Source: Trachythela sp. YZ-2020
Lineage: Eukaryota; Cnidaria; Anthozoa; Malacalcyonacea; Clavulariidae
DNA: 64,000 bases
Assembly: GCA_016169945.1 (NCBI GenBank)
Contig: JADLSH010000389.1
Span: 2,491,001-2,555,000 of the forward strand
Direction of reading: 5' to 3'
Shown here: in pieces, positions 26,101 through 38,100 of the stretch
Position numbering within the stretch: the stretch's first letter is position 1
How the letters are laid out: each line of letters opens with the position of its first letter
Translations under genes and position numbers: made by a program
Notes under the pieces: generated by a model
The model's database searches: none
Told to the model about the DNA's origin: nothing
Seen by the model: the letters and a program-made list of their open reading frames with translations, nothing else

Positions 26101-29100
26101 CAAATTCGACTCTGCCGTTTGCTGTGGTCTTCAAAAGTGAAGCTTTCTTCCCGGTATCTCGTTCGATAGGACTAATAGCAGAAGGTGCCAGGAATTGAAC
26201 CTGCGGCCCTGCGATTCCGGTGCAGCGCTCTAACCAACTGACCTACAGAGTCTGTAGCTCAGTTGGTTAGAGCGCTGCACCGGAATCGCAGACCGCAATT
26301 CCTGCCAGAAAAACCTACTGTATGTTACATTTTTCGCAATTGCTCCCTGGCTAGGCCTAAAAAATGTATATAAGTTTTCGTTCGAGTATTCCATCTACAA
26401 GCTTGAACTCCCTTTAACAACATCCTGCTGCATGCTGTGTGATATTGCCAGGAACTTGACAAATAAACATTGCAAAGTTTTTACCGCGCAAAATCTTGCG
26501 ATATTTTAGAATATTAGAAAAATTAGAAAGCGTTCTCAAGTGCGTAATAACACGTTTACGTAGAAGTGATGTTGATGCAATGTTATTGGCAATAGGTTAA
26601 CGTGCGCGTCACGTCGAAACATACATTATTACAGGTATATCTTTATTATTACATTACCTCTTTTGCGATAGGCATTCATGAACATTGGAGTGCACGAACT
26701 TTCCTTCATATTTAGGCTGAAATAAACGAGGTAAACAACTTATAGTACGAAAAATCCTTTAGCAGATGACAATTTCAAGAAACGTCGTTATGGAGAAACA
26801 TATTCCAAATACGAACATATTGCTAATTTAAGATACGAGCTTTTAAAATCAAGATACAAAGAGGGTAGACATATCACCTCATACATTTTGTGTCTTGTTT
26901 TAAGCAATTCATATCTTGAGTGTACAAGATGCTAGTACTATATTCTGAGTATTTTTTCCTGTACCTCTTAAAATAACTAACAATTATTTATGGCATACTT
27001 TATAAGAAAGAACATTTGAACGCACATCAAAATAGGCGTGTTGGGAAAGGCTGATGGAGACAAGCCCCTTGCGAAATTTAGAAGTGCGCCACCAAGAATC
27101 TAGATAGCCGGTCATGTACTGTACTTTAATCATCAGCTTATTCTTCCTTCTTTCAAACAGCATACATGCATGTTGATAAGGGAGTTAAAAAAATTCTACT
27201 AGGTTTGATTTGTGATGGCAACTTGTTCTTGTCTGGATCGGTAAATTGTGTGATAGATAAAGCATTGAGATATACGACATTACGGAGATAAAGTATTGAG
27301 ATATACTGTACGACATTATGGATATAAAGCATTGAGATATACTGTACGACATTATGGAGATAAAGTATTGAGATATACTGTACGACATTATGGAGATAAA
27401 GCATTGATATATACTGTACGACATTATGGAGATAAAGCATTGAGATATACTGTACGACATTATGGAGATAAAGCATTGAGATATACTGTACGACATTATG
27501 GAGATAAAGCATTGAGATATACTGTATGACATTATGGAGATAAAGCATTGAGATATACTGTACGACATTATGGAGATAAAGCATTGAGATATACTGTACG
27601 ACATTATGGAGATAAAGCATTGAGATATACTGTACGACATTATGGAGATAAAGCATTGATATATACTGTACGACATTATGGAGATAAAGCATTGAGATAT
27701 ACTGTACGACATTATGGAGATAAAGCATTGAGATATACTGTACGACATTATGGAGATAAAGCATTGAGATATACTGTATGACATTATGGAGATAAAGCAT
27801 TGAGATATACTGTACGACATTATGGAGATAAAGCATTGAGATATACTGTACGACATTATGGAGATAAAGCATTGAGATATACTGTACGACATTATGGAGA
27901 TAAAGCATTGAGATATACTGTACGACATTATAGAGATAAAGCATTGAGATATACTGTACGACATTATGGAGATAAAGCATTGAGATATACTGTATGACAT
28001 TATGGAGATAAAACATTGAGATATACTGTACGACATTATGGAGATAAAGTATTGAGATATACTGTATGACATTATGGAGATAAAGTATTGAGATATACTG
28101 TACGACATTATGGAGATAAAGTATTGAGATATACTGTACGACATTATGGAGATAAAGCATTGAGATCGCCAAAACAATGAATGCATTATTTGAGGTCTTG
28201 TACTGAATGTCGTACGCATTTAATACAGATTAAGAAGGTTCAGACTGGGCTTTTCCAATTAGAAGACTTACTAACTCAAGCCCGTACTTGTCACAGCCTA
28301 AAATGCACGCGTTGTATACAAAGCGTGAAAAGATGTATTTGGCGTTGTAACCAAGGCAAGAACGATGTCCAGAACTCTTGTAAGATTTTTGGTGATTCAC
28401 TTGTTTTCCGATTATACTGCATGACAATTGCCATCTTATTCTTGACGCCCTTCGTGCATAGTTAAACACCTTTTACTGCGCCCAACACGCGAACAGGAAT
28501 TACTGTTGATGCGAGTTTGTTCATACAGTACAGCACAATAAAGCTTAAGTTTTTGCTGAAGATACTAAAATACATAATTAACATTGCATAATATACGTAC
28601 CTTGCCGGTGGCCCATCCAAATGATTACCCTGTATATCACAAACAAACAGCGAACTCGACTAAAATACAGAAAATTAAATATAGATGCTGAGAACCACAG
28701 CTGGGTTTTATGATGATGTGACACGTTTTTTCATGTTGATTAAACGCCGTCTACATACGAACAAATTGTCATTGACAAGGAGCCTTGTTTAAAAGCTAGT
28801 CATACCAGCTTTTGAACAAGAAATATTGTTCGTGTGTGTGGCCGACAAGGAAATGATAGAATGCGCAGTACGCCACTGCACACTCATCTTCAGGCACTAT
28901 ATAATAGGCATACATTGTGTCGTAGCTGGTAAAACTTGTCAAGGAAATAAAAACGTCGAAATAAACTTGTTCACCGTACACACGAACAAATATACTCGTC
29001 CAGGAACTTGTCAAGGAAAACTTTCTCGTCAGTACGGAGCTTAATTAGTGGTGTCAGGGCAAACTTGTTATGGTTTTTGAGGCTACGAATGACGTGATGC

Positions 29101-32100
29101 TTTTTCTTCGCCAACGTTTGAAAAAAAATATGTTTTACATGCATGTATCCCCTTATCCATCACGCGAGGTCGCTAACATTGGAGGACGATGGTAGATAAA
29201 AGAAACAATATTGTACCAGCGTGATATACATACCAGCGTGATATACATGCCAACGTGTTGAAAACATAGCAAGAATTTCGTGTATATCAGTTTCAGTGGT
29301 GAATAAGAAACAAAAAATGGAAATAAGAAGCCCTATAACCGGTTGCTATATCAGAAACTCGAGTTTCTACAAGTGCTTTCTAGACGCTTTTACTTTAAAT
29401 CCTCTATTAAGCTTCTTCCCTCAAATAAGCCAAATTTCTATTATAGAGCCTCTCCTTTTAAATGAAGAAATATATTAAGTGCCCCCACTTCACACTTCAC
29501 AGCAAAGGAACACATACTGTACCGTAACAAAATAACAATCATGAAATATAGAAAAGCATATTAAGTATTCCGAGAAGTCCCCGGAAGTTTAGACTATCTA
29601 TTTATCAATATATCTATTTCACTCTATATGAGTCACTCGTGTGAATTTTGCCCTCAGCTCTATATAGTATACTTTGCACTAAAATAAATACCTCAACTCT
29701 TTCCTTCAATATGCCAGACGGAGACACGAAAATTTCATTCCTTAAAATATACAAGAAAGAATTAAAAGACGTCAAAATGGCAGAACACAAATTATATATA
29801 GTAGATATATATGGCGCGTTTTTACTGTCAAAATTCAATAGTTTGAAATCGAATATAAACATCATAAATCGATCAACACTTTGCCGAAACGAACGGACTA
29901 ACTTATACTTCAACCATTGGAATCGATCAATCCTTTCCGGAATCGAGCGGGTTTTAGTCAAATCGATTAAGCATTCGTGGAATCGAGCGGACATTTGCAA
30001 CTCTCACCCGCGTCGAACCATACACATTCGTAACGACCAACACTTTCTCGAATCGATCAATGCATTCTCGAATCGATCAATGCATTCTCGAGTCGAATCG
30101 ATCATCAATCAACACTTCATTAAACGTGTTTCCACTTCACTCTCATAGCGAATGATTTTCAAGATTTCCCAGATAATTTTCCCATTCAGTTTTCCTTAAT
30201 ATTTTCCGAATCAATCATTTCCTTAAAATGTGGAATATTATTTCCATTTTGAGCTTTTCGGCCTTTCTTGATTGTGTTCTCGATTGTGTTTGAGAGATTT
30301 CAGTCAAAAAGGTATGAATTATTTATTTTTTATCGACAATTTATAAAGGCAGTGTAATATATGCTTGTTTAGCATCAATGTGATCACTTAGAGTAACTTA
30401 TAGCTACCTTAATGTTGTTGTTTTCCGCATGTAAAGGTGATGTACTTTTCATGTTTATAGCCGCCAGACTGCTAAGTTTGCTGTGCACACGGAAGATATT
30501 CCGCAGGGCCCGCGGAGCATGTTAGAGAGGGGGGGGTTGCTAAATCGTGGATAGATACCCTGCCCCCGGAAAATTTTTTACTTTATTTTTGGTTGACAAA
30601 AAAGTGGGGGCCCCCCCGTCTCCGTGGTCCCTGTTCCGTGCGCATTTTCGAGCTGATGTGTGCATTTTTTTGATAATTGAAGTCATGTGCACAATTTGCA
30701 CACAATTTGATCTTTCACGAAAAAGATTTATTAGATAATTGAAGTTTTCCTCATCTAATTGTGCACATTTTGTCTCATGTGAAATATATGTGTGCCCATA
30801 TTTTGGCAAGAAAAATATTGTGCGCAGTTAACAAAGTTAGCAGTCTGATATAGCCCTACATGAAGTGTATATACCTTTTGTGGGTTAGGGTTGACTTAAA
30901 CAAAGAAATGTTTTCATATTGTAGGTATATTTGGCATATACCGGTACCGGTAGTCGTGCTAGTCTATCAATCAATTGCAAACCTAATTTATTGAAATTGG
31001 TCAATTAATTGAAAAGACCATTTTAAATTCTAGTGGATGAATCAAGATCAAGAACTTTGAGAGTCCATTTACGGGAATCACTCCTGGATATTTTAAGGCA
31101 ATTACAGAATTTGGATTCAGGACAATTGGATAGTATTTCATTAAGGCTGGAACAAATTGCTTCACATATATTACGACTCTGTGGTGTTAACCTCGTTGAT
31201 GATGAAATTCAGCGTTTTGTCTCACAAGCATTATACTGTTTGCAAGGAGTGGAAGAATTCAGTGCTGAAATCCCTTTTGTCATAGAGAGTGTTCATTCAG
31301 GAAGAAAAGGTAGACCCAGCTTCAACATTAGTTGTGAACAATTGAACTACTTCTTGAACCATCAGTTTTCAGTGACAGATATAGCATGTGCATTAGGAGT
31401 CTCACAAAGCACAATATTTAGACGAATGCGTGATAATGGATTGTACATCAGGCAAAATACCAATGTAATGTCGGATGAAGAGCTAGATGGCAAGATTACT
31501 CAAGTCTTACAAGAATTCCCCAATGCAGGATACCGAAGAGTTATGTCTCAACTTGTTGTCAATGGGCTCAGACCTTCACAAATGCGAGTTCGAGAATCCA
31601 TGCGGAGGGTCAATCCACAAGGAGTAGCTTTAAGATGGCTAAGATTAACACCCAGAAGGCAGTATAGGGTCTCTGGTCCTTTAGCATTATGGCATGTAGA
31701 TGGAAATCACAAATTAATCAGGTAAATTAGGAAAAAACTTAATTCTTCTTACAAAAGAAATTACCAATACAGGCCTGATGCAAATTCAGGCGTTTTGACG
31801 CTGCTCTACTTGCCTACTACTCCTTGCAACATGTATGAAATGCTGCTTTGTGATTTTTTTACTTTGCAAAGGTATATCCTTCAACCTTGATGCATACCAA
31901 CTATTTAACGCAGTATGCAACAGTGGGCATTGAGAATTGATGTAAAAAAATTATGAGCAGGAAAAGTTAGCTGGTTTTGAATTTATTTTTTAATAAAAAT
32001 TTATTTAATATAAATTAAAGTTATTTTTTAATTTAATAAAAATAAATTCCACATCAATATGAAAATTATTCAGTAAACAATAATTTGTGGTTTTAGGTGG

Positions 32101-35100
32101 CGAATAGTTATACATGGAGGAATTGATGGCTATACAAGAATTCCAGTGTACTTAAAATGTAGTGATAACAATCGTGCTGAAACAGTTCTAAGTTGTTTTG
32201 AGAATGCAGTTCATGAGTATGGTCTGCCATCAAGAGTTAGATCTGATAAAGGAGGTGAAAATACTTCTGTTTCCCTCTACATGTTACAACATCCTTTACG
32301 CGGACCTGGTAGAGGAAGTATGATAACAGGCAGAAGTGTGCACAATCAAAGGATTGAAAGATTATGGCGCGATTTGTTCGAAGGTGTTACTCACATTTAT
32401 TACCACCTTTTCTATCATTTGGAAGATAATGGCATATTTGATTCCTCAAACAGAGAAGATATCTTCTCATTGCACTACGTTTATATTCCAAGAATAAATA
32501 GACATGTGGAAGTTTGGAGACAAGGATATCTTCAACATCATATTCGAACTGCTGGCAATAGAACGCCCATGCAACTATACATCCTCGGGTTTCTCCAATA
32601 TAGAAGTTCCCAGCATGTGGCAATTCGTGATTTGTATGAACCAACTACAATGGTAAGAATTGAGAGCATTTAATTATAAATCATAATGTAAAGCTTCACA
32701 AACCACAATAGTTTTGTGATTTCGAAGTTTTTTATATAGCAATTCAACAGCATGTGGGCACTGTTCAGCTTCAATTTAAGGGTTAAACTATTTATTCAAG
32801 AATAACAACGTACTGTAAATCAAATATTGTTAACCTCCAAGTATAAGCCTGGGGCTTATACATGTAGGTTGATATAAGGGGGGCTTATACATGGACAAAA
32901 TTTTGTGTTAGCAACAATTTTTTGTTAATTTAGCATAGTATCAGAGGCATAGCATATTCAAATACTATACGATGTGTGGGCTTATATTCGGAGGTTTACC
33001 GTATGCAACACCCCATTGGACTTAAATTTACAGTGACTTATTTCTAAACACACCCATTTTTGGCATTATGAACTGCAACCATAAATTGATTTTTTATCTG
33101 CAGGAGGAATTTGAGGAATATGGTATTGATTGGGATGGCCCCCTTCCAGCCGAAGCTAATATGGATGTTGAAGCAGTCATGGTTCCTGAAACGAACTGTC
33201 CATTATCCCAAGAAGATTATCATGAGCTATCTTGCTCTATAAACCCACTACGCGAGAGCAATTCTTATGGAATAGATATATATATTGAAGTAAAGGAATT
33301 TGTAAGAACATGCATTGTTTTATGATCATTGAAGATAATTTAAAAATTTTTGTTCATATTAATAATATTAAATGATTGATATTAAAACTTTCTATAAACG
33401 CTAAAAACCCAACTCTATTAAATATTTCTGGCATGGAATGATCATGGTCTGAATGCATGTCATGTCCCAAAAGTGTATCATGATCTGGTGCATCACGTGC
33501 ATGTCTGTTTGAATTTTATGATAGGTCTATTCCCATTGAACCATATCTGAGTGCTGTGTCCATATTTCTTCGGAAATCATCGTAGGATGCATATATGGTG
33601 GGAAGAGTCAAACTGTTGAAACATGTTTCAGCAGTAGGTAGTTCAGAGCCGCCACCGTCGAATTTGACTAGCAAGGTTGCACTTCGTGGAGGTAATGTAT
33701 TTGTTGCCGTCCAGAAACAACACAAGTCCGTTAGAGAAAGCTGGTCTAAAAATAAAAGTGCCTGTGAAATAACATATTTTCGCAACGCTCCTCGCAAACC
33801 AATAATAAATCATTTGGGTTCTCTTATGAAATCAAATTATTGCGTCCCATTGAAATAGGTTAAAACATCGTATTTGTGAGATGCATACCTGGTTCATATT
33901 TCGACAGACAAGCCAAATAATTGTGCCAGTAGGTTATTGTCCGCTCACGCCCTTCAGTGTCTTCAAACACCATCACCTCATTTAATTCTTCATACGAGAT
34001 AAACAGCTGATCCCACATGGGGAAGATGGACTCTAGACTCTTTGATTCGCATCTTCCAAGAAAACGATGTAATCCAACTTCATCCATTCCTTTCAACAAA
34101 AAGAAATATACAACACCATATGAAAACTGTATCAACAAAGCAAGTTCCTTTTGATGGAATAGGAAAAAATCCTATCCGTGTAAAGCACAGCAAAATTATT
34201 TCATAATTTTTTTCAACATGTATTTCTTTTTTTGGGGGGGGGAGCAGACTGTGCATCAAAGCTTTTAAGTTTAGTGATAGACATTAGATAATTATGAACA
34301 TTAACCGACCTTTGGCTATCTCATCCAACTCGCGTTTCCTCTTGTCAATGACAAAATGAATCATGATGCCTTGAATTATATGTTTTCGGTTGGCGTTTAA
34401 AACATTCAAATCCAGGCCTGCTTCAAAAAGGTAAGGAAGGATATCTTCTTTGAGGTCGGAGGGTATCGCTGAATCCGGGGCCAGATTTTCAAGCTATATA
34501 AAAATGCGATGCAAAATAGTATTGAAACTGCAAATTAATGTAAGCGTTCGCATCCATCATCATTCTAAAAATAACACGAGCTTGTATCCAAGACCAGCTG
34601 CTCAGGCCTGCTCGTGTCTTATTTTAAGTTTTTTTCATAAAATTCATGCTAGAACAAATGCCTGATTTTCATCAGAGAATGATTCATAAGACACAGCGCC
34701 AATAGCACGAAACAATATTAAATGTACAAATTAAAAAATCTGGGCATGAAAATTTTACCTGTTGTATATATCCTCTTAGATCAACATCGGGAATGTCGGC
34801 AATAGTTATACTTGCAGGAAGTGTTATTAAATTTGGATCATCATTATTATTGGCAGCTGTCAGTGCCCAATAACGTTTAACAGCTGGAGAAAGACCATAA
34901 AGTAGTGGACCATTGTGAATAAACGAGTGGCCAATTATCCGTCCGATCGCTCTGAACGATCCTGTGCATCGCAACGTTTGGTTGTGGAGGGGAACAAGAT
35001 GATCTTTCTCGCCTTCGAAGAATATAATATGACGCTTACTTCCGCCAATACCATCTTGGGCGATTTTCATGGCACATAAAAGAAATTCTCTAATTGGACC

Positions 35101-38100
35101 ACTACCAACACCTTCTTCTCCTTCAAACCTAACACGTGGTTTGGCATTTAACTTACAGCTGCTATCTTTATAATTACTCAAAATGTCCCTTTTTAACTCT
35201 TCTATCCCATCTTCCCTTGACACAACAAAACGCTGTCGTGGCAGATCTTCATCTACGACACTTTTCTTAAATGAATCGATGTCGGAATACAATTCACTTT
35301 TGCAACTACCTTTATTGCATTGGGGACCGATTCCAGGGATTGAAAGTATTTGTATTTCATCAGCTAGTCCTGCAAAAGAGATTAACATTTATGCGTTATC
35401 ACAGAGTTTGATGATTGTGATGATAGGTTAAGGATATTTTCAAGGATTGAATAGAGGAATGGCAAATACTGTACCATCATCATCTAAAAGTGCTTCAGTC
35501 GCTGTTTCCACGCAACCATTTGCTCTCTCCAGTGCTTCTCTTATGACATTTCCTTCGATGTTTGGGAAAATGCCTTTTAGTTGATTCACACCTAAAGAAT
35601 TGTATATGAAGCGACAAACAATCACAAGCATTGGAAAAACTACTCCTGAACCAATAAAAGTATGCCATGAGACTGACCCAAATATTTTAGAAACATAACT
35701 TTACACGATGTGCTAATTATATTTTATTCAGTGACGGAGAGTATAACTAGTTTTTTGACAATTTTTAACATAACATGTGTTTTAAATGCTACTTAACCTC
35801 ATTTGCATAGCACACTAGAATGTATTGTTTATTAGATTTTTTTTGAAAATGTTATTTATAAATTGTTTAAATCTGATCATATTCTTTTACATTAAGCTGT
35901 CACTTCACTATGTTAATCATGAAAGCATACTCCTTATGTAAATGTACCTGTTTCTTGCATATCAACTTCATTATTCACTTCCCCAACACTGCTAGATCAA
36001 GAAAATACATCTTTCTGAATCAATGGTAGACAAAACACAACGCTATTTGGATCATGACAGTGCTGAGACAGTTTAGTTTTTGTAAAACTAGTATGTAAAT
36101 ATCGAACTCCTGTGTTCATGCAATCCAGGTTCGAAACTCATTTGTAGTTTATTATCTTGAAAAATCTATTAAACCTTTCACTATCATTTTCAAAATTTTG
36201 ATCTGAGTTGAATGTATTGTCTAAATAGACATAAATATTGAGGTTTCTAGCCACAGTCTGCTGCCGCTGGGTATACAATTTGGAGAAACAGTGGCCAATT
36301 TCCAAGTCATCACGTTAAATTTTGAAGTAATACCTGCAACTTTCATCATGAGTAGCAGAGGAGCTACCACCACCGCACACTTCCTCATGCATTTTCATTG
36401 AGTCCATTGCAACAGTTCGATGACAATTCACGCACTCAACTTTTGGACTCAAAGGTATCTAAAAAAATTTAACATTTGATATGGTGAAATCATGACACAC
36501 ATATAGTAACAAGAGAATATTGCATCAAACAAGTGCCTGTGCACTTATTATAGGGGGGCGGGGGCAGATTTCTGGGGTCATAAGGGTTTAAATCTAAAAT
36601 TATATCTTCCAATTCAAACGTTTTCTGTCCTGAAATGTTGACAAATACAAATCAAATAGGTAAAGTACAATATTTTTGTGTTCCTTAGCACATTTGCCTG
36701 TCAAAATCAACCAAATTAACATTAACAATGATATGGTTGACTGAGCATATGGAGGGAGGGGCAATTCACCAAGTGCCTAGTAGGGATGAGCCGATTCATC
36801 GGAAAATAATCGGCAAAGCCGATTAATCGGCCATTTTTAAATAATCGGTAATCGGCCGATTGTTTGATAATCGGCAAAATAATCGGCCATAAGACTTTTT
36901 TGCGCAGTTGCTAAAATGTTTGAGCAGTTGCATGCCAAGCACATGCTAAAATACTAAATACAAGCGAATAGATAGGTTGTTTTTCACAGGTTTTTTTATT
37001 AATATATTGTGAAAGAACTCACAAAATTAAAAAGCTTCCATACAATACGTTTCTGCTTTCCCTATGTCCATCAAAGTTACTGTGATCAAAGTCTTTGGTC
37101 AAAGAACTTCAAAGCAACCGCCGTCTTTGAAAGGTTTTTACAATACTTATAAGTAGCAATACTTACAATAATCGGCAGATACCGATTAATTGGCCGATAA
37201 GTTGAGATAATCGGCCTACAAATAATCGGCCTCGGTAATCGGCAATTTTCGTTATCGGCTCATCCCTAGTGCCTAGGGGCCCAGCAAAGCTTAGGGTAGC
37301 TATGCCTTAACGTTTTGTAAATGAGCCTAGGGGTGCACCGGAACTCGGTTCCGGCCGGAACCCTGATTTTTGCGAGATCCGGTTCCGGCCGGAACTGATT
37401 GAAAAAGCATGGCCGGAACCGGAACTCTGTTATTTTCAGAGAGTTGGAATATCGAATTTATTTATTAAATAAAATTGATCAAACAGACTGAAAAGTCTAA
37501 TTTCAACAACTGCATGTGAAGTATAATTAACAATTAACATACCAATTTATCAAACAGACCAATTATCACGAAGCCGTGAAAAGCGAAATTAACGTGTGTT
37601 TTTACGTATACATTTTTACGTATACATTTGATACCTATGACCATATATGGCTAACAAACTAAGTTCCGGTTCCGGCCGGAAGTTCCGGCCGGATTTCTTT
37701 GCCAGTTCCGGTTAAATCCGGTTCCGGCCGGATCTTAAAATATTGGTTCCGGTGCACCCCTAAGTGAGCCTGCACATCAAAATTACAATGAAACAAAATG
37801 TTATTACAATTATCAATCAATCAATCAATCACACAAAGGCAGGTGTGACATTCTTTGTAAAGAATCACAACATCAAAAATACAAACCTGACTCTGAACAC
37901 CACCAATGACACTGCCATGGTCAATTATAATATCCTTTTGAAATGGACGTATATACCCTTTTGCTGATGCTAATGTAGATTTGAGGAAAGTAACAGTATA
38001 ACCACCAGGTGGAATGGGAAGGACTATCAATTGTCGATTGCTGCGCTCTCCTGTCCTGAGGATTTGGTAGCCTCCCACACTAGCAAGCATTGGATAAGCC

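Noticed and set aside
26183..26320. tRNA genes
   Set aside because: Box A and box B are present, but the stems are imperfect and the heads continue into a shared SINE body found at two other sites.
27255..28166. CRISPR-like array
   Set aside because: The repeats are directly contiguous with no unique spacers, and the DNA is eukaryotic.
27153..28219. Two long minus-strand frames of 339 and 344 codons
   Set aside because: They are created by the 36-bp tandem repeat, which has no stop in two frames; the 12-residue period and lack of any domain argue against a gene.
29648..30148. 166-codon plus frame and its minus twin at 39078-39587
   Set aside because: Both lie in the terminal inverted repeats of the 9.6-kb transposon and read across binding-site-like units; no domain is visible.
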